From Candidatus Hecatella orcuttiae (lineage in GTDB: Archaea; Thermoproteota; Bathyarchaeia; Hecatellales; Hecatellaceae), in assembly GCA_002011035.2 (NCBI GenBank), contig MTLY02000001.1:127342-191341 (forward strand): DNA of 64,000 nt, in the 5' to 3' direction. Positions 43,346 to 50,807 of the stretch are shown one piece after another (the stretch's first letter is position 1; every line of letters starts with the position of its first letter). A model generated the notes under the pieces. The model made no database searches. It saw only the letters and a list, made by a program, of their open reading frames with translations, and was not told the origin of the DNA. The position numbers and the translations under genes were made by a program.

Positions 43346-43492
43346 TGGTGCCGGGGGCGAGCTTCGAACTCGCGACCTTTCTCCGGCGGCTGCCTCTGGA
43401 TTATGAGTTTCGCTCCCCTGCGCTGAACGTTGGGGTCCAGCGCTTTAGTCCAGCCCATTTTAAGGGGCTCTAACCAGCTGAGCCACCCCGGC
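43346..43492 (-). tRNA. tRNA-Met(CAU), elongator type, apparently with three introns; CCA encoded
   Basis: Acceptor GCCGGGG/CCCCGGC, D-arm GCUC/GAGC, T-arm GCGAG-UUCGAAG-CUCGC, discriminator A, encoded CCA at 43346-43348. A mature anticodon arm CUGGA-CUCAUAA-UCCAG forms only if three segments are removed. They are 12 of the 13 nt at 43454-43466 (near position 26), 41 nt at 43406-43446 (near position 33/34, with a 6-bp GCGCTG/CAGCGC hairpin), and 17 of the 22 nt at 43374-43395 (variable loop). What remains is a normal 74-nt tRNA. tRNA-Ile2(CAU) is less likely from the acceptor and D-arm. Confidence 0.75.
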
Positions 43493-43599
43493 ACTTCCTT
43501 TCAAGACAGGTGGGACAGGTGTTATAGAGTGAAACTAACGGTTATAAAAGTTTGGAAGAATAATTATTTCATCAAACTTGGGGAGAGGGAGCTGTCGAG

Positions 43600-44820
43600 A
43601 TGGAGTATTTGACTCTCAACGATGTGGACACGGAGGATAAAACGGTTTTTTTGAGGCTTGACATAAACGTGCCCATCAACCCGGAAACAGGCCAGATTTT
43701 GAACGACGCGAGGATCAGGGCGGCTGTGCCTACGCTGAAAAACCTGAAAAACGCCCGCGTGGTTGTCGGCTCACATCAAAGCAGGCCGGGAAAAGACGAT
43801 TTCATCTCTCTCCAAGCCCACGCTTTAGCCTTGAGGAAATATTTCGGGTGGAGAGTTAAATTCATCGACGATGTCATCGGACCTAAGGCTAGGGAGGAGA
43901 TCAGAAAAGTGGAGAAAGGGGAGGTTCTCGTCCTAGACAACCTCAGATTATGCTCTGAGGAAAACATTGAGGCTCCACCCGAGAAGCTGGTGAAAACAAT
44001 CTTCATCCGAAGGCTGGCGCCCCTGTTTGACTTGTTCGTCAACGACGCCTTCGCCGCAGCCCACCGGAGCCAAGCTTCCATCGTCGGCTTCGCCGAGCTC
44101 ATGCCTGCTGTGGCAGGTAAAACCATGGAAAGAGAGCTGAAGGCCTTGGAGGCCACCTTGGAAAAGCCCAAGAGGCCTTGTGTCTACGTCTTAGGCGGAA
44201 TCAAGGTGGCGGACAGAATACCTGTCTTAGAAAACGTTCTTGGAAGCGGGGAGGCTGACAAGATTCTCCTCGGAGGCTTGCTGGCTGAGTTCTTCCTCTA
44301 CGCTGCCGGCCATAGGCTCGGCCAGAAAAACGAGGAGAAGCTGAAGGGGTTTCTCCCCCTCCTAGATAGGGCGAAAAAGCTTCTCGAAGCCTACAAAGAC
44401 AGACTCATCTTACCCTCCGACCTAGCTGTTCTGGAGAACGGGGAGAGAGTTGAGAAACGTGTGAAAGAGTTTCCCCTGAACTCCGTGGCCCAAGACATAG
44501 GGGTGGATACGCTGGTTTCCTACAGGGGAATCATCAAAAAGGCGGGAACCGTCATCGCCGACGGCCCTGTGGGCGTCTTTGAAAAGGAACCCTTCAGCTT
44601 GGGCACTAGAGAGATCCTAGAGGCCATGGCGGAGAGCAACGCTTTCACCGTGGTGGGAGGCGGACATGTGGGCGGAGCCGCTGAGCTCATGGGGTTGAAG
44701 GAGAAAATCGGCCACATCAGCACAGGTGGGGGGGCCATGCTGGCCTACCTGTCCGGCCAAAAGCTCCCAGCTTTGGAGGCCCTAAAAAAGGCAGCCAGAA
44801 GGTTTAAAGGAAAAACATAA
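43600..44820 (+). CDS. pgk: Phosphoglycerate kinase
   Basis: A 406-residue archaeal-type PGK that interconverts 1,3-bisphosphoglycerate and 3-phosphoglycerate with ADP/ATP. It has the N-terminal substrate-domain motif FLRLDINVPINPETG, basic-patch SHQSRPGK, NDAFAAAHRSQAS, the hinge region VLGGIKVADRIPV, and C-terminal nucleotide-site GPVGVFEKEPFSLGT and GGGHVGGAAE. ATG at 43600 with a GGGAGAGGGAG purine run upstream. It is followed by tRNA-Thr. Confidence 0.96.
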   Translation: MEYLTLNDVDTEDKTVFLRLDINVPINPETGQILNDARIRAAVPTLKNLKNARVVVGSHQSRPGKDDFISLQAHALALRKYFGWRVKFIDDVIGPKAREEIRKVEKGEVLVLDNLRLCSEENIEAPPEKLVKTIFIRRLAPLFDLFVNDAFAAAHRSQASIVGFAELMPAVAGKTMERELKALEATLEKPKRPCVYVLGGIKVADRIPVLENVLGSGEADKILLGGLLAEFFLYAAGHRLGQKNEEKLKGFLPLLDRAKKLLEAYKDRLILPSDLAVLENGERVEKRVKEFPLNSVAQDIGVDTLVSYRGIIKKAGTVIADGPVGVFEKEPFSLGTREILEAMAESNAFTVVGGGHVGGAAELMGLKEKIGHISTGGGAMLAYLSGQKLPALEALKKAARRFKGKT

Positions 44821-44848
44821 AACCTTGAAAGCCCTCCACAGTGGAAGA

Positions 44849-44948
44849 GCCCCGGTAGCTAAGCCAGGTTATAGCGATGGCCTTGTATCCTCACCGTGCA
44901 TTTTGAAAAGAAAGCCATCGGTCGAGGGTTCGAATCCCTCCCGGGGCT
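44849..44948 (+). tRNA. tRNA-Thr(UGU) with 25-nt intron
   Basis: Acceptor GCCCCGG/CCGGGGC, D-stem GCUA/UAGC, anticodon stem AUGGC/GCCAU, T-arm GAGGG-UUCGAAU-CCCUC, discriminator U. Removing 44888-44912 (after A37, the canonical 37/38 site) gives loop CUUGUAA, anticodon UGU, and a 75-nt mature tRNA. CCA is not encoded. Confidence 0.88.
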
Positions 44949-45043
44949 CATTTCCCTACAAGGGTGAGAGTGCGCTCGTCTCCCGTGGTTGAAAAGGTTT
45001 TTTAAGGTTACCTTCCAGTTTATAGCTTAGGAAGAAAAAGGGA

Positions 45044-45286
45044 ATGCCAAGAATACAGATCAACTTGGAATTGTGCGACGGATGCGGAACCTGCGTTTAC
45101 GTCTGCCCTGCATCCGTTTTAGAACCCCACGGCAGAAAAGTGAAGGTTGCAAACCCTGAAGCCTGCTTGGGAATACGGGCGAAAAATATCTGCGCTGAGT
45201 GCATGGAGAAAGAAGAGTCATGCTTAGGGTGTCTTGCCTGCGTTAAAACATGCCCTACAGCCGCCATTGAAATATTCGAAGCCTAA
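45044..45286 (+). CDS. 2[4Fe-4S] ferredoxin
   Basis: An 80-residue ferredoxin. Cluster I ligands are C11, C14, C17 and C70; cluster II ligands C60, C63, C66 and C21. Between them an insertion brings extra cysteines C41, C50 and C53, possibly a zinc or structural site. Low-potential electron carrier for archaeal oxidoreductases. It stands alone. Confidence 0.9.
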   Translation: MPRIQINLELCDGCGTCVYVCPASVLEPHGRKVKVANPEACLGIRAKNICAECMEKEESCLGCLACVKTCPTAAIEIFEA

Positions 45287-45467
45287 ACAGGCATCCTCAG
45301 TTCCACCTTAATTAATCTCCTTATCCGCCAGCTTCTTGAAAAGCGGCCATATATGGCATGATTTTTATCGGATGGGAAATCACGAGGTCTGCCGCGTGGT
45401 TAGCATATAGCTTCTGTTTCCTCTGTTCCTTAGAGGGCTTTGACCTAGAATAACGCCTATAAGGCGG

Positions 45468-46532
45468 TTAAGAGGACAGTAGGCAGGCTGGTTTTTTGCC
45501 CAGAAGCTCGGCGGCTGTGGTGACTTTTTTCCCCTCCTTTTTCGCCGTCTCCCAGATGGGGCGGGTTCTTTCCATAAACTTCGACTCCCGGGGTAAGTGG
45601 TGGTCGTAGATGAGGAGACGGCAGGAGGGGGTTTCTCTCACGATCTTTAACGCGTTCTGGAGGGTTCGGTTGAAGTTGATGAGGTTGAGGGTGTAGCCGA
45701 GCATGTAGGTCATGGGGCCGTCTAGAAAAAGCACATGAGGGTCTTCCTCCGCTATCCACTGGGCATAGTCTTCGATGACGGGGCCGTTGAGGTCTGAAGA
45801 GTGAATGAGCTTTTCGCCGCCATGCTCCACCACGATGGAGAAAATCCAGCCTACCCTCGAATATTCGATGCCGTGAAAGAGAGGCCCCTTAAACCTCAGC
45901 CTCGTCCCTCCGAATCTGAATTCTCTGCCCTCCGGGAAGACCACCTGGGTTTTTCCGAATTTAAGCTCTGGGATGACCCTGTATTTTCTCCACTTGTTCA
46001 CCCTTGCTTTGAACCATTTTTCTCCCGCCTTCAACAAGGCCTTCCGCCTTTCACCGTAGTCCCCGAAATCTTTCTCTCTGGAGAGAACTAGGCTGTCCCG
46101 CGGGTCGACGTATTCTTGGGGCTGCGGTTCTTCCAGGGTTTCCTCCAATCTGACTCCTCCCAGCTCTGCGCAGAAATGTTGAAAAAACTGCTCAGCCCTG
46201 CTTCTCTGGGAGTCGTTGATGTAGCAGTTGGGGTTTTTGGCGAAGAGAAGCTTGTTTCTGTAAAGGCCTCCCTCAAAGTCGATGAAATGGTCGTAGTGAT
46301 AATGGGAAAGGGTCACCAGGTCTGCTTTTCTCGCGGCGGAGCGGATGGCCTTCCCAGCTGCTTCATACCAGCGGAGTTTCTGCTCTTCTGAGGCTGGGAA
46401 GCCGGGGTGCATAACCGCCACTCCGGGGTCGATGATGAGCTTTACATCCGGTGTTTTAACCAAGACGCAGGAGGACTTGGCTCCCAGAGAATCAAACCAT
46501 ACAATCTCGAAGCGAATATATTTCATATCCAC
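45468..46532 (-). CDS. Metallo-beta-lactamase fold hydrolase (UPF0282/COG2248-like)
   Basis: A 354-residue MBL-fold protein with the metal-binding SHYHYDHF (H-x-H-x-D-H) and later ligands in LIHSSDLNGP and LLIYDHHLPRE. It resembles the archaeal UPF0282 family of predicted metal-dependent hydrolases. An insert after the first metal motif contains a GEKWFKARVNKWRKYRVIPE stretch. The substrate is unknown; nucleic acid or phosphodiester is possible. Confidence 0.85.
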   Translation of the reverse strand: MDMKYIRFEIVWFDSLGAKSSCVLVKTPDVKLIIDPGVAVMHPGFPASEEQKLRWYEAAGKAIRSAARKADLVTLSHYHYDHFIDFEGGLYRNKLLFAKNPNCYINDSQRSRAEQFFQHFCAELGGVRLEETLEEPQPQEYVDPRDSLVLSREKDFGDYGERRKALLKAGEKWFKARVNKWRKYRVIPELKFGKTQVVFPEGREFRFGGTRLRFKGPLFHGIEYSRVGWIFSIVVEHGGEKLIHSSDLNGPVIEDYAQWIAEEDPHVLFLDGPMTYMLGYTLNLINFNRTLQNALKIVRETPSCRLLIYDHHLPRESKFMERTRPIWETAKKEGKKVTTAAELLGKKPACLLSS

Positions 46533-46643
46533 ATAGAGGAGGAGGCAGCTGATAAGTTAAGGCCTTTTCGCCAATTTTAATTCAGAAACCTGAAAGCCGA
46601 ATCCGCGCCCTCTACACGAAGCTGACCGGTTTCTGGACCGGGT

Positions 46644-47486
46644 TTAGGGGAAGCCTAGGGAGTAGGGCTGGTTTATAGCGATACCGCCCACACCCACCTG
46701 TAAGTCGACATCCAGCCGGGTAGGAGCTTCTTCGTAGCCGGGGGTTCTTATCTCGCTTTCCAAGGCTGTGCTCTTGACCACCTGGAAGCCTCGGCTGTTT
46801 AGGGCTATCCCCCCTGTGTCTACGAGAGCGGTAAGCCGTCCTCCAGCGGGAGGAGTGAGGGTGAAACTTTCCAGCTGGATACCGCCTACTTCAACCCTAG
46901 CGGAGACCAGGGCGTTTTCTTGAAGATTCGGCCTTTCAACTTTCAGCCTTATTCCCCCCGTGTTCGCCCTCAGCTCTAGGCGGTTGAAGGATGCACCTTC
47001 TAAAGCTTCCAAGGATGTGCCTCCAAGATAGGCGACGTGAAGCTTAAGGCTGTCCACGGTGGAATCCTCCGTTAGCCTGACGGAAACACCGCCCACACCT
47101 ACCTCCACAGCGAGGCTGTAGACTTGTCCGCTGCCGAGGATCACCTCGAACTCACCCTCCTCGGCGAAAACCTTCACTGCCAGCACGCCATCCATCTGGG
47201 TATAGGAGATGCTAGGTTCAGGAATGTTGTTGCCTTTAACTATGATTTTGTAGAGGAGACCCGCGTCTTCGACGAAGGACATGTTAACTCCACCCCTCTT
47301 CACCGTCATGTCAAACTGAACATGAACCACCTCCCCAACCAGCCGAGGCTTGGTGAGGGCGTATTCCCTGAAAGCTTCAGGTTTCCTCTCAACTCCCATG
47401 GCAGTGTAGACTGAAGCTGCAGTATAAGCTAGGGAAAGGAGGAGAAGCCCTATGATCACGGACCCTAGGATGGGGGAGCCTTTCAC
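46644..47486 (-). CDS. Membrane-anchored toastrack/DUF4097-like beta-solenoid protein, 280 aa
   Basis: An N-terminal helix (ILGSVIIGLLLLSLAYTAAS) anchors an extracytoplasmic domain with recurring GG-I/V motifs (VGVGGVSVRL, ANTGGIRL, VEVGGIQL, VDTGGIAL, VGVGGIAIN). This is typical of the toastrack-type repeats of DUF4097/LiaF-like proteins. GTG start at 47486 overlaps the stop of the Yip1-like gene (GTGA, 4 bp). The frame is open further upstream but that extension lies inside the neighbour gene and is rejected. It may sense the cell envelope with its membrane partner. Confidence 0.72.
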   Translation of the reverse strand: MKGSPILGSVIIGLLLLSLAYTAASVYTAMGVERKPEAFREYALTKPRLVGEVVHVQFDMTVKRGGVNMSFVEDAGLLYKIIVKGNNIPEPSISYTQMDGVLAVKVFAEEGEFEVILGSGQVYSLAVEVGVGGVSVRLTEDSTVDSLKLHVAYLGGTSLEALEGASFNRLELRANTGGIRLKVERPNLQENALVSARVEVGGIQLESFTLTPPAGGRLTALVDTGGIALNSRGFQVVKSTALESEIRTPGYEEAPTRLDVDLQVGVGGIAINQPYSLGFP

Positions 47487-48181
47487 CCCCAGAAACCTCC
47501 CCACATCAGAGGAGCCGCCCAAGTTAACCCAGTGAAGAGGACGAGGTAAACCAAGAGAGGCGCCACGAAGGCGGAGACAAAGGCTCTTCCAAAGCTGATG
47601 CGGTGGCTTCTCTCTACGGCTATCACCAAAAGAAGCACCGTCCAGAAGACGGCTGTCAGCCCTAAGAATGCAGCGTAGGGCAAGAGGAAAAGATTCAACC
47701 ACCCCAGCGCCAAGCCTACTGCGACGAGGAAAAACGGTGTAGCCGCGTAGCCTTGGAGAGTGAAAACCTGAGCAAAGGAGCCTTCCCCGCCGAAGACCAC
47801 CCGGGCGCAGAAATGGGAAATGGCCGAGGATATCAGCCAGAATAGGAGAACACAGACGAAGCTGAGCACACCCAAGGCGATGGGGAAAATGAAGAAAAGC
47901 TGAACTGCCGCCTGCGGGAAGACGGCGCCTCCCAACCATGGACCCGTGGAGGCGAAAAAGGCCGCTGCCAGTTTGGCTATGCCCATGCCCGCCATTCCCC
48001 CTAGGATGCCGAAGATGAGGGCAACCGCTGCCAGCGCCCCCAAGAAGCTTGCACCTTCGTCAAGCATTCGGTCGAAGGTGTGAATGGGTTCGATGAGGGT
48101 TCCGCCTAACTTTGACAGAAAACCCATCCGCAGATCAGCCGAAAGTGGCTGTTGAGGGTTTCCCGAAGACATTTCAACCAT
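47483..48181 (-). CDS. YIP1 family polytopic membrane protein
   Basis: About 232 residues with five hydrophobic segments: an early LGALAAVALIFGILGGMAGM followed by the Yip1-like central helices and WAAPLMWGG at the end. I place the start at ATG 48181 (or 48172). A minus-strand TATA-like ttttttatact near 48200 predicts a leaderless or near-leaderless message, and further upstream extension would run into the divergent PRTase gene. It is coupled by a 4-bp overlap to the toastrack-like gene. Confidence 0.75.
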   Translation of the reverse strand: MVEMSSGNPQQPLSADLRMGFLSKLGGTLIEPIHTFDRMLDEGASFLGALAAVALIFGILGGMAGMGIAKLAAAFFASTGPWLGGAVFPQAAVQLFFIFPIALGVLSFVCVLLFWLISSAISHFCARVVFGGEGSFAQVFTLQGYAATPFFLVAVGLALGWLNLFLLPYAAFLGLTAVFWTVLLLVIAVERSHRISFGRAFVSAFVAPLLVYLVLFTGLTWAAPLMWGGFWG

Positions 48182-48340
48182 ACTTGTTAAGGGGCTGTAA
48201 AGTATAAAAAATTCTTCCCCCTCCATTCCCGCTAAACAGAACGGGAGTCTTGGGGAGAAGCTAAGCCTCCAACCTACTCCTAAGCCGGTTCGAAGGGGGA
48301 GAGACGCTGGTTTTAAAAATTCTCCGCCCAAACAAATCAT

Positions 48341-49114
48341 ATGGTGACCGGATTGAGCCCTCCCCAAGGTTTCGAAGCTAACTTTATCGAAAAAGCTTTG
48401 GAGGGTATTAAAGACAGACTGCTGAGAGATAAGGCCCTTACAGGGAGAACCTTCGTGTTCAGGGACAGAATCCACGCTGGCATGCTTTTAGCTGAAAAGC
48501 TTAAAGAAAGCGGCATTGAGGACTCTTTTATATTAGCGGTGCCCAGCGGCGGAGTTCCCGTAGGCCGCATGGTAGCGGAAAAATTGAGAGCCCCTCTCGA
48601 CTTGGCTATCTGCCGAAAACTTCCAGTTCCCTCCAATCCTGAAGCAGGCTTCGGAGCCGTGGCTCCTGACGGAACCTTGGCGTTGAATCAGCCTTTGGTC
48701 AGGGGACTCGGCTTAACCGAAGAAGAAATCAGTAGAACGGTTTCCCGAGTCTTGGAGGAGATTAGGAGGAGGGATCAGGTCTTTAGGCAGGGGAAGCCCT
48801 TCCCTGACATGGCCGGTAAGTCTGTGGTCTTGGTCGACGATGGGCTGGCTTCTGGCTATACCATGCTGGTGGCTGCCATGTTCTTGAGGAAAAGGAACGC
48901 TGGCAGAATAACCGTGGCCGTCCCCACGGGCTCGGTGGATGCTTTAATGCTGGTCGCCCCGCAGGCAGATTTGATATGCTGCCTCAACATACGAAGCAGC
49001 CTCTTCGGCTTCGCCGTAGCTGACGCCTACGAGCACTGGTACGACCTAGATGACGGAGAAGTCCTGAGACATCTTCAAGAAGCTCGAAAAATTCATCAGC
49101 TTAACCCTACTTGA
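48341..49114 (+). CDS. Phosphoribosyltransferase family protein (COG1926-like)
   Basis: A 257-residue type I PRTase-fold protein with the PRPP loop VVLVDDGLASGYTM and an N-terminal AVPSGGVPVGRMVAEKL. The pattern fits predicted PRTases of the COG1926 group, whose acceptor base is unknown. A short AT-rich ggttttaaaaat near 48310 may act as TATA. It does not adjoin nucleotide-metabolism genes. Confidence 0.85.
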   Translation: MVTGLSPPQGFEANFIEKALEGIKDRLLRDKALTGRTFVFRDRIHAGMLLAEKLKESGIEDSFILAVPSGGVPVGRMVAEKLRAPLDLAICRKLPVPSNPEAGFGAVAPDGTLALNQPLVRGLGLTEEEISRTVSRVLEEIRRRDQVFRQGKPFPDMAGKSVVLVDDGLASGYTMLVAAMFLRKRNAGRITVAVPTGSVDALMLVAPQADLICCLNIRSSLFGFAVADAYEHWYDLDDGEVLRHLQEARKIHQLNPT

Positions 49115-49124
49115 AGTAAACTTT

Positions 49125-49385
49125 CTACTTTTCTCCTTTTCTAGCTTGGATGGCTAGGAGGAGTTCTTCCGGCTGGGGTATACGTCCTGATAGGAGGAGC
49201 TTCCCGTCGACCACGAAGGCTGGGCTTACCTTAACTCCGTAGCGAGATGCTTCTTGGGCTAGGCCTCGGTGGACTTCGATTTCAACTTCCGAACCGTACT
49301 TCCTCTTCACTTCTTCGATGAGGGTGAGAATTTTACCCCAATAGCAGAGAGGTTGGCAGGTGAAGACTTCAAACTTGGTGACCAT
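49125..49385 (-). CDS. Thioredoxin/glutaredoxin-fold protein with CxxxC
   Basis: About 86 residues in the thioredoxin-like fold: beta strand KFEVFTCQPLCYW, helix LTLIEEVKRKYG, then EIEVHRGLAQEASRYGVKVSPAFVVDG with the cis-Pro before the last strands. The redox pair is C-x3-C (CQPLC), one residue longer than usual. I choose ATG 49385; the open frame reaches 49433 with an Arg-rich extension unlikely to be translated. Confidence 0.72.
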   Translation of the reverse strand: MVTKFEVFTCQPLCYWGKILTLIEEVKRKYGSEVEIEVHRGLAQEASRYGVKVSPAFVVDGKLLLSGRIPQPEELLLAIQARKGEK

Positions 49386-49546
49386 TGAAAACTTCAGACC
49401 CCTTTCTCTTCCCCGGCGGCCTGTTTGTTTCATAAACTAGGGGCTCTGTTCTGGTGTCACTCTTCACAGGTCCGCAATACCAGCTTTCATCATTGCCTAA
49501 GCTCTATGGGCGCGGGGTTCCCCAAATAGTTTTCGCGCATTCCAGC

Positions 49547-49879
49547 CTAGCCTATGGAGATGATTCTGTCGGATTCTTCCACCAGTTTCAGCAAGTCGGC
49601 CATGGTGGACACAGGGCAAAGCTCCACGGTGTCTTTCCCTCTCAACTTCAGACAGGTTCCGCAGGCTAGAATTTCCCCCTTTTCCTTGAGAAACTGGGTG
49701 AGCTTGTTTTTTACGTCGAATTTTTCGTCGCCGATTTCCTCCAGTTCAACCCCTTTTCCCAGCAGGAAAATCCTTGTTTCATGCCCCTTCGCCAAGGAGG
49801 TGATGCCGAGCCTGAGGGCGTTCCACACCTTCTCAGCGTCGTTGGTTTCGATGATGATGCCTATCTTCATGGTCATCAA
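49547..49879 (-). CDS. DsrE/DsrF-like sulfur-transfer family protein
   Basis: A 110-residue DsrE-fold protein (KIGIIIETNDAEKVWNALRLG, EILACGTCLKLRG with a CGTC pair, STMADLLKLVEESD). Relatives bind persulfide on a conserved cysteine in sulfur relays. The CGTC pair is a good candidate site. Several Met codons close together make the exact start uncertain. A TATA-like stretch is just upstream (near 49890). Confidence 0.82.
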   Translation of the reverse strand: MMTMKIGIIIETNDAEKVWNALRLGITSLAKGHETRIFLLGKGVELEEIGDEKFDVKNKLTQFLKEKGEILACGTCLKLRGKDTVELCPVSTMADLLKLVEESDRIISIG

Positions 49880-50060
49880 TCTTTTATAGATTGTATATTT
49901 ATTATTTTTATTTACATATAAATTGACCGCGCATTAACTGAAAAACCCATTAAAATCCTTTCAGATGTCATTTAGCAATAAACCTAAATTTCTTTTCGCC
50001 CCTGATAGTTAGAATTTGATGGGCTTAAGCCTCTAACCGTTAAAAAGGCAGGGGAAAAAC

Positions 50061-50786
50061 ATGCAAAGAAAAGGGTTAAAGATTTCTGCCAGCTGCAGAG
50101 TGGAAGCAGGGAGTAAACTGTATGGAAAGATCCGCCTTGGAGAACGGGTCAAGGTGGATTTTAACGTTCAAATCTACGGTCCAGCCCGCATAGGCGACGG
50201 CTCCTACTTGGGGGCTCACAGCATCGTAGGCTATCCTCCCCGAAAGGACTTGAAATCTATCCTGGTAGACGAAGGATGGAAGGAGGAGACTGAAAACAGA
50301 AGACCTGTGAAGCTGGGTAAAAACGTCATCGTAAGGCCCAGCTGCACTATCTACTCTGACGTGGAGCTGGGAGATGGAGTGGAGCTGGGCCACAGCGTCC
50401 TTTTAAGAGAGGGCGTAGTGGTGGGAGAAGACACCCTCATTGGCAGCGGGGTGGTGGTCGACGGCCACTGCCATATCGGCGCCCATGTGTCCATTCAGAC
50501 AGGCGCCTACCTGTCCGCCTACAGCAGAATAGAGTCCCGCGCCTTCCTAGGGCCCCGCTGCGTCCTCCTCAACGACAAATACATGAAGTGGAAGACTACC
50601 CCTCTGCGAGGGCCCGTGGTGGGGGAGGCTGCGAGCATTGGGGGAAACGCCGTGCTCATGCCTGCGGTAAGGGTGGGAAAGAAGGCAGTGGTGGCCGCGG
50701 GGGCTGTGGTCACGGAGAACGTGGCGGCTAAAACCATCGTAGCCGGGGTTCCTGCCAGAAAAATAGGCACCACCTCCGACAAATAG
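50061..50786 (+). CDS. Left-handed beta-helix acyltransferase (hexapeptide repeat)
   Basis: A 241-residue protein with many hexapeptide repeats ([LIV]-G-x4), for example LGERVKVDFNVQIYGPARIG, LGDGVELGHSVLLREG, and the C-terminal SIGGNAVLMPAVRVGKKAVV. LbH acyltransferases move acetyl or other acyl groups from CoA to sugars or amino-sugars. A catalytic His is probably in ELGHSVLL. ATG at 50061 has AGGCAGGGG upstream. It may serve cell-surface glycan synthesis. Confidence 0.85.
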   Translation: MQRKGLKISASCRVEAGSKLYGKIRLGERVKVDFNVQIYGPARIGDGSYLGAHSIVGYPPRKDLKSILVDEGWKEETENRRPVKLGKNVIVRPSCTIYSDVELGDGVELGHSVLLREGVVVGEDTLIGSGVVVDGHCHIGAHVSIQTGAYLSAYSRIESRAFLGPRCVLLNDKYMKWKTTPLRGPVVGEAASIGGNAVLMPAVRVGKKAVVAAGAVVTENVAAKTIVAGVPARKIGTTSDK

Positions 50787-50807
50787 TCTGGATTGAAGCT
50801 CACCAGT

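Noticed and set aside
47487-47939. N-terminal extension of the toastrack-like gene up to 47939
   Set aside because: It lies wholly inside the Yip1-like gene in another frame, has Arg/Leu-rich low-quality sequence, and the GTGA overlap start at 47486 is far better.
48182-48475. N-terminal extension of the Yip1-like protein to 48475
   Set aside because: It would overlap the divergent PRTase gene and its promoter; a TATA-like box near 48200 supports the start at 48181 or 48172.
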